From NCBI GenBank assembly GCA_015056815.1, contig SVFN01000022.1, positions 17,643-81,642 on the forward strand: a stretch of 64,000 nt of DNA, read 5' to 3'. Shown here piece by piece: positions 17,428-25,451 of the stretch (within the stretch, counting starts at the first letter, position 1; each line of letters begins with the position of its first letter). The notes beneath the pieces are model-generated. The model was not told the DNA's origin. It saw only the letters and a program-made list of their open reading frames with translations, and did not search any database. The translations under genes were made by a program, and so were the position numbers. The stretch comes from Lachnospiraceae bacterium (lineage in GTDB: Bacteria; Bacillota; Clostridia; Lachnospirales; Lachnospiraceae).

Positions 17428-20358
17428 TTACTGTGATAATACCGCTTCTGTATACATTCTCACACCTTTTGAAGCATTCGGATGTATATGATCCAGAAGA
17501 TACTCTTTATCCGGTCTTTGTTCCAATCGCTTACGAATATAAGGATTGGCATTGATAAAACCGCATTTTTCCTGCTTGCAATACGTTTCCAATGCTTCTG
17601 TATACTTTTCATTAAGCGAAGTCTTCTCTGCATATGACAGCGGACAATACGGGTCAGCATCTGTTGAATACCACGGTGCAATGAATATAATGGCAACATC
17701 TTTATCCATTCCCTGAAGAGCCTTCTTTAATCTGCCCAGTTCTTTTACATAATCTTGTTCTGTCATGGCACATGTGTCTTCTTCCCTGTAGCGCACATCA
17801 TTTGTTCCGAGCGCGACCACATACAAATCTGCTTTTGGTATTTTATCCACGTGCTCTGTCATATAAGAAACCGTACAGCCACCTTTCGAAACATTATAGA
17901 ACTGCTTGTCCGGCAAATTCTCCGTAAGCGGCTCATACCATGGACAGCCGCCGTTTTTAGTTCCTTCCGTGACGCTGTCACCGATAAAGCAGACCGTATC
18001 TGCTTTCTGTAGTGCCTTATACAGGGTGCTCTGTTTTTGCTGCTCTGTCAATCCAAGCCCCGGGGTCCGGCTACGCATAAAACCATTTTGATCCATGAAA
18101 TATCGTTCAGTCACACCCGAAATATCCATTTTCTTCCCAAACAGGACTTCAGTGATAATACCATGTGCTGTCTTAGCACGCTCCAGATCATCCGTACTCA
18201 GACATTTTCGCAATTCGTTATCATTCATGATCTCATAGATCGGTATTGCCCGGTAATTTCCATCCGACATTGCCTGTGTGTAAAGAGGCACAACACTTCC
18301 TCCGATCACAGTTTTACTCTCCCGATCAATATATACATCGACCAGCATACTGGTGTCTCCCTGGTTTTCTCTGTATATATTGGCAAAATTACCGGGGCAG
18401 TATGCTGTAAATACTGTCTTTTCCTTTGTCTTTTCAATCTGCACAGGCTCCACAACATGTGGATGATCCCCTAATATGATATCTGCTCCATATTCCTTAA
18501 AAATTTCAAACCACACCCTCTGTTCTTCATCCGGCATATTTTGAAACTGTGTTCCAAGATGAGGCAGTACTACGATCAGATCCGGATCTAATGCTTTCGC
18601 TTCTTTAAAATCCTGCCCAACGTCTGCTTTCATCTGTTCAAATGTATCCCCCTGTGTATCAAAAGCAACCGATGTAAGCCATGCAAGATTTCCTCCCTTT
18701 GTCAACTTGCGATCATCCACATAATTACTTCCATACGTATAGGACAGGACAGCGATTCTAATTCCCTCACATTCCACAAGTTTTATATGTTCTCTCTTTT
18801 TTTCCTCCGCATCGCGATAGGAACCGGTGTGATCCAGACCGATCCGGTCTAATATATCCAATGTGCGTATCGCACCTTGCACCCCTTTGTCAAGCACATG
18901 ATTATTGGCTGTCGTGACCAGATCAAATCCTGCTTCTTTTACTGCCTGCGCAAATTCATCCGGGAAATTCAAATATAATTCTTTCCCGTCATCATAGTTA
19001 CTCGTCGTATATCCTGCCTGCTCTCCCGCCATTGGACCCTCAAATACACCAATTGCATAATCGGCTGAAGAAATATAATTCTTCGCATAAGAGAACACCT
19101 CTGAAAAATCATATCCCTGTTCTTTATATCCTCTTTTCACCTGATCCTCCAACAAGATCAGATCGCCGGCAAACGTGATCCGGAAAGCCTTTTCATATTG
19201 CTGTTTTTGCTCACTTGACATAACTGGCCAGATTGTATCTTCTTCCGCTGTAGTCTGTACGATCGTTTCATTCTCTTCCGCATCCATTCCCGCATCCACA
19301 TATGCCTGTATCAATGCCATGACTACAAACCATAAGGCGATGCAAAAAGCCACGATCTTTGCGATATTAATTTTTTTGTTCTCCTGTTCTTCTCCTGCTT
19401 TTGCGAATACCTGTATCCCGTCCTCCAGAAATCTATCCATGTACTTTGCGATTATATCGTTGCCAAGCAGGACACACAGTAGAATTGATAACAATACCGC
19501 ATAAAATATCAGGCTGTTTGCCTTTTTCCCTGCAAACCAGTCATTCAGCCAGAGTGTAACGGGCCTGTGAAACACAAAAATCCACATGGAATTTCTTCCA
19601 AACTTTGTTAAAAGAGGAATCTTTTTCTCAGGGCAAATACAGCGAAGAAACCGGATCATCCCAAATGCGATCAAAAATAAAGCAATCCTGCCCATCGAAT
19701 CCATTGGGTCTTCATACCCGCTCATCTGCAGACTCTCATCCGAATAGCAGAAAAATTGATATGACGCATACGCCAATACAGCAGTTGCCACACCCACAGG
19801 TATCCCATTTCCAAGCCGTCGCAATGTACTTTGTTGTAAAAATAGTTCATTCTTTTCTTTTTCAAGCAGATAGCCGGCCATATAGTAAGGATAAAATCCT
19901 ATAATCCGCGCCACTGCAAATGTATTATCGATGTCCGTATAAAATCCTGCGATCACCGCAATGATCAATAAGGTCAGAGTAATATCTTTGAATTTCGCCA
20001 AATGGTGAGCTGAAAGACGCCATGCAGTCAGTGCGAGAAGGTACCAAAAAGAATAACGGGGGATCAAAAGGGAATCAAAGTCAAACAAAAATCCCATAAG
20101 ACTGTTGAATACGAAGTACAAAAACAACAGTTTCATGATGGATTCAAAGCTGCGTGAACGCTCACTTTTCCCGAAATATCCGGACACAAACACAAAAGCC
20201 GGCATGTGGAACATATAGATGTAATCCACAATGCCGTCTATAACAGGTGCATTTTGTTGATGATCAAACAGAAGATGTGCAAACACAACCAGTACGATCA
20301 GGAATCCTTTTAAATTATCCCAGTAACAGCTTCTTGTCTGTCTCTGTATTTTTTGCAT
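17428..20358 (-). CDS. Fusion of membrane acyltransferase, CapA-type and SGNH hydrolase domains
   Basis: A 976-residue protein with three enzyme modules. Residues 10-310 form an acyltransferase-3-like membrane domain (DNLKGFLIVLVVFAHLL, then a conserved His/Pro-rich FHMPAFVFVSGYF) with about ten membrane segments; an extra helix spans about 333-354. Residues 392-690 are a CapA/PgsA-type metallophosphatase-like domain: FAGDLI near 397, TTANNHVLDKG near 482, VLPHLGTQ near 597, ILGDHPHVVEP near 628. Residues 787-975 are an SGNH/GDSL hydrolase: CFIGDSVTEG near 790, VALGTNDVR near 852, and a C-terminal DHIHPN supplying the Asp-His pair. Acyltransferase-SGNH fusions O-acylate exported glycans; a CapA domain between them is unusual. 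It is the last gene of the glycan cluster, 19 bp after the preceding gene. Confidence 0.85.
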   Translation of the reverse strand: MQKIQRQTRSCYWDNLKGFLIVLVVFAHLLFDHQQNAPVIDGIVDYIYMFHMPAFVFVSGYFGKSERSRSFESIMKLLFLYFVFNSLMGFLFDFDSLLIPRYSFWYLLALTAWRLSAHHLAKFKDITLTLLIIAVIAGFYTDIDNTFAVARIIGFYPYYMAGYLLEKEKNELFLQQSTLRRLGNGIPVGVATAVLAYASYQFFCYSDESLQMSGYEDPMDSMGRIALFLIAFGMIRFLRCICPEKKIPLLTKFGRNSMWIFVFHRPVTLWLNDWFAGKKANSLIFYAVLLSILLCVLLGNDIIAKYMDRFLEDGIQVFAKAGEEQENKKINIAKIVAFCIALWFVVMALIQAYVDAGMDAEENETIVQTTAEEDTIWPVMSSEQKQQYEKAFRITFAGDLILLEDQVKRGYKEQGYDFSEVFSYAKNYISSADYAIGVFEGPMAGEQAGYTTSNYDDGKELYLNFPDEFAQAVKEAGFDLVTTANNHVLDKGVQGAIRTLDILDRIGLDHTGSYRDAEEKKREHIKLVECEGIRIAVLSYTYGSNYVDDRKLTKGGNLAWLTSVAFDTQGDTFEQMKADVGQDFKEAKALDPDLIVVLPHLGTQFQNMPDEEQRVWFEIFKEYGADIILGDHPHVVEPVQIEKTKEKTVFTAYCPGNFANIYRENQGDTSMLVDVYIDRESKTVIGGSVVPLYTQAMSDGNYRAIPIYEIMNDNELRKCLSTDDLERAKTAHGIITEVLFGKKMDISGVTERYFMDQNGFMRSRTPGLGLTEQQKQSTLYKALQKADTVCFIGDSVTEGTKNGGCPWYEPLTENLPDKQFYNVSKGGCTVSYMTEHVDKIPKADLYVVALGTNDVRYREEDTCAMTEQDYVKELGRLKKALQGMDKDVAIIFIAPWYSTDADPYCPLSYAEKTSLNEKYTEALETYCKQEKCGFINANPYIRKRLEQRPDKEYLLDHIHPNASKGVRMYTEAVLSQ

Positions 20359-20377
20359 GTTCTACTCAATCCTTTCC

Positions 20378-20707
20378 CTACAGACTCGACACGATTACGC
20401 CCGCCACGATCACCAAAAGCCCCAGCTTTTTTTTATTTGATATCTTCTCCTTCAAAAAGACAGCGCTCAATATGGCCACATAAAGATAACTGGTGGATTC
20501 GATCACCGGTCCTGTCTTAAGTTCCACTCCTTTATAGGCATAGATCGTCATCACCATGGAGAGAAACAGTAGTCCGTATCCGATGATGACATAGGGATTC
20601 AAATATTCTTTTACCCAGCTGTCATACTGTTTCATGGCACTCTTTTTTAAGAGGATCTGGGACACGGAAGCCACGATCACGGAGGCAAAAAAGATGGCGG
20701 TATACAT
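20378..20707 (-). CDS. Small EamA/SMR-type membrane protein (ArnF-like flippase subunit)
   Basis: A 109-residue protein with four membrane helices and an SMR-like fold: VSQILLKKSAMKQ near the start, a central YAYKGVELKTGPVIESTSYLYVAILSAVFLKE split here as successive helices, and a final LLVIVAGVIV helix. ArnE/ArnF-type pairs are thought to flip undecaprenyl-phosphate-linked aminosugars across the membrane. The start codon overlaps the stop codon of the neighbouring homologue by one base, implying translational coupling and a heterodimer. Drug efflux is the alternative, less likely in this context. Confidence 0.7.
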   Translation of the reverse strand: MYTAIFFASVIVASVSQILLKKSAMKQYDSWVKEYLNPYVIIGYGLLFLSMVMTIYAYKGVELKTGPVIESTSYLYVAILSAVFLKEKISNKKKLGLLVIVAGVIVSSL

Positions 20708-21054
20708 CAGTTCTCCACCTCCTTATCCGCATTCACCACGATCACGATCCCCACAATAATGATGACAGCGCCTATCACATTTTGGATACGGATCGTTTCC
20801 CCAAACAGAAGAATGCCAAAAACGATCCCCCAGATCACGGTGACCGCTTTGTTCGCCATCGCCACATTCAGGGGAATCTTTTTTAAGATCTTCTGCCAGA
20901 AAAAAGCATAGACTACGAGGATCAGAAATACCATGCCATAGTCTATGAGATAGCCTGTTGATAAAAAATTTTCTCCCGCCGCCAGCTTGGAAAAGACACT
21001 GCTGCCGGCATAGAGGAGTAATAATACATGTAAAAAAAAGTATGTTTTTTTCAT
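20707..21054 (-). CDS. Small EamA/SMR-type membrane protein (ArnE-like flippase subunit)
   Basis: A 115-residue, four-helix protein. The membrane segment with NVAMANKAVTVIWGIVFG and GILLFGETI matches the SMR/EamA half-transporter pattern. It starts within an ATGA overlap with the upstream GT2 gene and is followed by its partner with a one-base overlap. Genetic coupling to a lipid-sugar glycosyltransferase supports a lipid-linked-sugar flippase role rather than multidrug efflux. Direct evidence is lacking. Confidence 0.7.
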   Translation of the reverse strand: MKKTYFFLHVLLLLYAGSSVFSKLAAGENFLSTGYLIDYGMVFLILVVYAFFWQKILKKIPLNVAMANKAVTVIWGIVFGILLFGETIRIQNVIGAVIIIVGIVIVVNADKEVEN

Positions 21055-22076
21055 AGGTTTATCGTCTCTTTGATCACATATTGCGGGGAATCGTTGATAC
21101 AGATATAGATCCGTCCGATGTATTCCCCGATGAGTCCGAGCATCAGCATGATCAGCCCGGAAGAAAACAGAAGGATCGCCACGATGGAACTGTATCCCAA
21201 CGGCACATTGGGATTGATCAGCTTATGGATCACGGCATACACACCCCAGATAAAGCCACAGGCTGAAAACAGGAACCCCAGTACAGAAGCAACTCTTAAG
21301 GGCTTGACCGAGAATGCCGTCAGACCGTTTACGAGGAGTGCAACAGATTTAGTCAGCGTAAAGCCGGATCCCTTGTCGTCTCCTCTGTTTCTTTCTTCCA
21401 TCGGAACCGTGATCACCCGTCTTGTCACTCTGAGCACCAGCCCTTCCAGATAGGGATAGGGATGTTTATAATGGATGATCTCTTTGCAGACAAAGCGTTT
21501 CATCACGCTGAAATTCTCAAAGCGCAGTCCTTTGGGCTTCTCCAGCATGATCTCCGACATATGGAGATTCAGATTACTGCCCCAGTTCTTAAAGGCGGAC
21601 TGACGCTTCTGATGGTATTTCGCCGTCGCATAATCACACTCGTCGTTTCTGACCGGCTCCAACAGCTTCCACAGATCATAAACCGGGCACTGGTAATCAT
21701 CATCCAGATCCACGACGTAATCCCCTTTTACCACAGCGTAACCTGCCAGTACCGCGGCATGTTTTCCCATGTTTTTGGCAAAGTTGATCACTTTGATCCT
21801 GGGATTATGTGCTGCCAGTTTTTTTAAGATCTCATAGACACCATCCGGCGAACAGTCATTGACCGTGATGATCTCATAGTCATATTCCTTTCTCTGCCGG
21901 ACTGTCTGGATAATTTCTTCCACGACTTTTTCAATCGTCTTCTCACTACGGTAGCAGGGAATGACAAAGCTGATCAGCTCTTGTTTTTGCAGATTATCTT
22001 TGTTTTTTGATTCCACTCTTGTTTCCGTTTTCTGTTCTTCTTTCATTCGCTTCTGTTTCCTGTCTTTGTCATTCAT
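21051..22076 (-). CDS. Family 2 glycosyltransferase of the ArnC/GtrB/DPM1 type
   Basis: A 341-residue protein starting MNDKDRKQKRMKEE, one base after the acyl carrier protein stop. The GT-A domain shows FVIPCYRSEKTIEKVV near 36, then VNDCSPDG and the DLDDDYQCP metal-binding motif. Two C-terminal membrane helices (about 255-320) end with LIGEYIGRIY, a hallmark of polyprenyl-phosphate glycosyltransferases. Such enzymes load a nucleotide sugar onto undecaprenyl phosphate. The adjacent flippase pair continues that pathway. A longer in-frame start would run back through the acyl carrier protein gene and is rejected. The lysine-rich first 30 residues are an unusual extension. Confidence 0.88.
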   Translation of the reverse strand: MNDKDRKQKRMKEEQKTETRVESKNKDNLQKQELISFVIPCYRSEKTIEKVVEEIIQTVRQRKEYDYEIITVNDCSPDGVYEILKKLAAHNPRIKVINFAKNMGKHAAVLAGYAVVKGDYVVDLDDDYQCPVYDLWKLLEPVRNDECDYATAKYHQKRQSAFKNWGSNLNLHMSEIMLEKPKGLRFENFSVMKRFVCKEIIHYKHPYPYLEGLVLRVTRRVITVPMEERNRGDDKGSGFTLTKSVALLVNGLTAFSVKPLRVASVLGFLFSACGFIWGVYAVIHKLINPNVPLGYSSIVAILLFSSGLIMLMLGLIGEYIGRIYICINDSPQYVIKETINL

Positions 22077-22077
22077 C

Positions 22078-22332
22078 TCATTGCGCCTCTTTCTGCAAAT
22101 GACGCATACATGCGTCTGTGAGCTCGCCAAGATTCTCCGATTTTGTGATTTCCTCCAGTGTGAGGGTAATGTCAAATTCTTCCTGAATATCACTGATCAG
22201 ATTCAAGTGCGTCAGACTGTCCCATTCCTCCACATCTTTCGCACCGGTCTGCTCAGTCAGGATCAGATCATCATTTTCGAATACATCTCTGCAGATCTCT
22301 GTTATTTTTTGAAATACTTCGTTTCTTTGCAT
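22078..22332 (-). CDS. Acyl carrier protein
   Basis: An 84-residue ACP with the phosphopantetheine attachment motif EEWDSLTHLNLI (serine near residue 38) and the usual four-helix acidic profile. It is not next to fatty-acid genes but lies 2 bp after the FkbH gene and 1 bp before the GT2 gene. It is therefore probably a dedicated carrier for the FkbH-derived acyl group. AAGGATAAC precedes the start codon. Confidence 0.92.
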   Translation of the reverse strand: MQRNEVFQKITEICRDVFENDDLILTEQTGAKDVEEWDSLTHLNLISDIQEEFDITLTLEEITKSENLGELTDACMRHLQKEAQ

Positions 22333-22334
22333 TG

Positions 22335-24062
22335 TTATCCTTCTTTCATGTATGTTTTTTTCGGTTGATAGGTCAATAGATCAAGGCTGTATTTTCCTTC
22401 CGAACTCTGCTTGAATCCCATCTGCGGATAGAGGGATGCGACCATTCTGTTTTTGGGGGTAGGGATATACTGTCCCGTAATCATTTCAAAGCCTTCGCTC
22501 AAAGCCGCCTCAACAGCTTTGTTCAGCATAAATTCTTCCATGCCTCTCTTTAAGACCCGGCAACTCATCAGCCAGTTTTCAATAAACAGTTCTTTCTCCC
22601 CTTTTTTTCGTAAGAACAATAGCCCGATCAATCCGTGATCCCCATACCGGTCTTTCAGTGAGAAGGAAAGCGGGATCCAATCACTGCTCTTTGCAATCTG
22701 CATAATTTCATTTTCGGTATAACGCACCGTCCTTACATTAAACTGATTGGACCGCTGTGTCAACTGGGCGATCCTCGCATGATCCTGCGTTTCAAAGTGT
22801 CTTACCGTCGCGGCCATGTCAAGGCTCTTTAAGTAATCATCGATCGTATCGTACTGTTTTTCGGCTTTCTTTCGTTCAAACTCCGCCTGATAAAGTCCGG
22901 TACGGTCTTCTTTCCTGCCGGTAAACGATACGTTTTCAAAATAATTACAGGCCTGCAGGTAATCCAGATACTTTGCCGGATCCTCCGGAAGCTCCGGCAC
23001 TTTTACCTCGGGAAGTCTCTGTCTGACCAGGTTTCGTTCAAAAGGATTGTCATCCAGAAAGATCATGGAATCAAACCCGATATTCAGACTCTCCTGTATC
23101 AGACGGATATCCGAGGCCTTGTCCTCCCAGTTGGCCACAAATACCGAAATATCCGAAAGCTTCAACACCATATCCGGATGCTTCTCAAAGGGTTCCCTTG
23201 CTGTCTGCTCCTCATTTTTACTGCAGACTGCCAGTATGATCCCGTATTCTTTTAACTGTTTCAGCCATCTTTGAAAACCTGTGAAAGCAGGTCCTCTCCC
23301 CAATTCTCCGATCTCGATGTGTTCCATCCCGTCGTCACCGATGATCCCGCCCCAAAGGGTATTGTCAAGATCCATCACAATGCACTTTTTAATCCTGCCT
23401 TCCAGTGCTTGTAATACATCGGTCACTGCTTTTGCCACATAGGGCAGTGCCGTCGTGGAAATACACATTTTCGCATTATAATAAAGCGCCGCATCAAAAA
23501 ACGCACTCTGTCCCATCCGGATCTGAACCGCCAGCAGATCGACCGGATACACATTCGACTGTTCACGCATCGCCTCTTCCAGCAGCCAGTTCAGTTTACG
23601 GATCTGATAAATAAAGGTTTTATCCACTTTCGCAGAGTATTGTCCCAGCACCTTATCATCAATCTCCGTGAAATTCATCTGCAGGATCAATGCCGCTGAA
23701 TGTGTCATGATCTGATCCCAGTATTGTTTTATTTTGACAATATAATTGTCTGCAAAGCTATCCCGTTCTTCGAAGGATAATGATAAAAATTCTTCATACA
23801 GCTTCTCCGCAGCAAGCCATAAAAGGATTCTTTGCGGCGCAAAGGCAAACAGCTCCGATCCGGAATCAAAAAGCTGTATTTCAATCTGATCGTAGTCAGC
23901 TTCCCATATCCGGATATTCTGTTTTTCTGCCTTCGCATATCCCTCCAAAGCAGTTTTCAAAAACTGTGTCGAGCAGTTGCCAAGGAGTGCAACCCTTACC
24001 GCCGGATCTTCTGCTGCTATTTCTGTTTTCGCTAATTTGCGAAGCTCTTTCCATGTATACAT
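22335..24062 (-). CDS. FkbH-type HAD-IIIC family protein
   Basis: A 575-residue protein starting MYTWKELRKL, with AGGAG 6 bp upstream; an ATG 30 bp further up has no ribosome binding site. The N-terminal SGNH-like portion (about 20-195) precedes a HAD domain with the DxDxT motif CIVMDLDNTLWGGIIGDDG near 232 and FLDDNPFERN near 335. A C-terminal GNAT-like region (about 430-560) carries RSNQFNVRT and ...FIENWLMSCRVL. FkbH proteins dephosphorylate 1,3-bisphosphoglycerate and charge an ACP with a glyceryl unit in polyketide systems. Homologues with ACPs in polysaccharide loci are thought to supply unusual acyl groups. The linked ACP supports this. Confidence 0.88.
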   Translation of the reverse strand: MYTWKELRKLAKTEIAAEDPAVRVALLGNCSTQFLKTALEGYAKAEKQNIRIWEADYDQIEIQLFDSGSELFAFAPQRILLWLAAEKLYEEFLSLSFEERDSFADNYIVKIKQYWDQIMTHSAALILQMNFTEIDDKVLGQYSAKVDKTFIYQIRKLNWLLEEAMREQSNVYPVDLLAVQIRMGQSAFFDAALYYNAKMCISTTALPYVAKAVTDVLQALEGRIKKCIVMDLDNTLWGGIIGDDGMEHIEIGELGRGPAFTGFQRWLKQLKEYGIILAVCSKNEEQTAREPFEKHPDMVLKLSDISVFVANWEDKASDIRLIQESLNIGFDSMIFLDDNPFERNLVRQRLPEVKVPELPEDPAKYLDYLQACNYFENVSFTGRKEDRTGLYQAEFERKKAEKQYDTIDDYLKSLDMAATVRHFETQDHARIAQLTQRSNQFNVRTVRYTENEIMQIAKSSDWIPLSFSLKDRYGDHGLIGLLFLRKKGEKELFIENWLMSCRVLKRGMEEFMLNKAVEAALSEGFEMITGQYIPTPKNRMVASLYPQMGFKQSSEGKYSLDLLTYQPKKTYMKEG

Positions 24063-24175
24063 TTGCGTCTCCTGATGATCCTCTGTCATCATATCATCCC
24101 GGGATCATCTTATCTGAATATTGTCTGAGAGTTAGGGGCATCGTTCTTGTCCTGCCTTTGTCAGTCGTACCGCGC

Positions 24176-24901
24176 TTAACGGTTGTGCCTGATCAAAATA
24201 TAATTCAGATTCCGTATCTCATAGCCAAGACGCAGATGCATCCTGACAGAATCCGGATTGTTGGAAGAAACAGTCGTCACGATCCGTCTTTTTCCCTCCA
24301 GCTTTGCCTGAAGCATCGGATAATACAATACGGCAAATCCCCATCCCATGGCAGTCTGTTTCTCATATAATCCTGCAAGCAGGGAATCCGCTTCCTTTGC
24401 GGAATGCTCTTTTAAGGCAAAAAAACCGATCTTATTCTCTTTGCAGAAAACTTCATATACCTGCGTGGTGCCTGCCTCCACTTCCTGTCTGCACCAGTTG
24501 GCATAACGGATGCCTGATTGTTCTTTTTGAAAGGCAGGATCCAGATAGATACGGTCCGTATCAAAGATTCCCTGTCGGATCCGTTCATAGACAGCTTCCC
24601 GATCATCGATCTTGTAATAGTCAAGCTCCTTCTCAAAGGTCTGATAGATCTTCGGCAATTGCAGTCTGCGCAGATCGGCAGACAGATCCAGACTTGTCTC
24701 CGCAAACCGGAATTGTTCTTTCTGCAGGCAGTAAACCAGATCCATCCTGCCTGCGGGGATCCTGCACTGGATGTAATCGTATGGTGTGCCCTCTGTCAAT
24801 TCTTTCGGAATATCTCCTGTCGCATCATTACTTTCAAAGCGGTATTCTGCGCTTCTGACACCGAGATTGCGCTTTTCCCATGGTTGTTCGATTTTGATCA
24901 T
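24176..24901 (-). CDS. GNAT N-acyltransferase (WecD-like)
   Basis: A 241-residue protein. The C-terminal half has DRIYLDPAF, RYANWCRQEV and a GNAT-like end (TTVSSNNPDSVRMHLRLGYEIRN), the layout of the TDP-fucosamine acetyltransferase WecD/RffC. It follows the WecE-like aminotransferase with the VOC protein in between, as expected if it acylates the 4-amino group made by that enzyme. Whether its donor is acetyl-CoA or the neighbouring acyl-ACP is open. The ribosome binding site is weak. Confidence 0.7.
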   Translation of the reverse strand: MIKIEQPWEKRNLGVRSAEYRFESNDATGDIPKELTEGTPYDYIQCRIPAGRMDLVYCLQKEQFRFAETSLDLSADLRRLQLPKIYQTFEKELDYYKIDDREAVYERIRQGIFDTDRIYLDPAFQKEQSGIRYANWCRQEVEAGTTQVYEVFCKENKIGFFALKEHSAKEADSLLAGLYEKQTAMGWGFAVLYYPMLQAKLEGKRRIVTTVSSNNPDSVRMHLRLGYEIRNLNYILIRHNR

Positions 24902-24929
24902 ATATTCTTTCTCTTTCCGATCGTTTTAC

Positions 24930-25319
24930 TCACTTTTCCAGAAGTTCGATCATTCCCATCTGACCATGCACCAGAAAAACAACCCGTCTGTCTTTCAGGG
25001 CAGGTGCAGCATGCGGCTCCTCGCAGATCACGAACCGCTTCTGTTTCAGTTCTTCGACTGCTTTCTCCAGATCATCTGTTTCATAACAGATATGGTAGGG
25101 CGCATTACCGATCTTTTTGCGCAGGTTTGCCACTACGGAAGTTGCCGTCCCGGGGCACACCAGTTCAATACGGTAACCGTCTTTTTCCAAAAAGCAGATG
25201 TCGATCTGACGGTAGTCATCATAAACTGTCTCCTGTTCGATCCGGTAACCCAGCTCTGTGAAGGTCTTTTGAGCTTTCTCCATGCTTTTTACCAGATACC
25301 CAATGTGGTGTATTTTCAT
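24930..25319 (-). CDS. VOC superfamily (glyoxalase/methylmalonyl-CoA epimerase-like) protein
   Basis: A 129-residue protein starting MKIHHIGYLVKSMEKAQK, a typical VOC opening with a metal-ligand His. A second half has ICYETDDLEKAVEELK and ends RVVFLVHGQMGMIELLEK with a metal-ligand Glu. Related genes recur in glycan loci beside FkbH and ACP genes, where they may isomerise or check the acyl substrate; the exact reaction is unknown. AAGGAAA precedes this ATG. A 130-bp stretch separates it from the aminotransferase gene. Confidence 0.75.
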   Translation of the reverse strand: MKIHHIGYLVKSMEKAQKTFTELGYRIEQETVYDDYRQIDICFLEKDGYRIELVCPGTATSVVANLRKKIGNAPYHICYETDDLEKAVEELKQKRFVICEEPHAAPALKDRRVVFLVHGQMGMIELLEK

Positions 25320-25451
25320 TGTGTATTTCCTTTCTTCCACATTTTTCTGTCGACCAGCTGTTTTGTATTGCGTCACGTACCGATGACTCTAATTTTATAA
25401 CCGGTTTCTGTTTTATTACGCTGATCCCTTCTACTGCCGTTTCTTCCTTGA

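Noticed and set aside
22077..22193. Longer start for the GT2 gene (380 residues)
   Set aside because: The extra 39 codons lie inside the ACP gene. ATG 22074-22076 sits one base after the ACP stop, the usual operon spacing.
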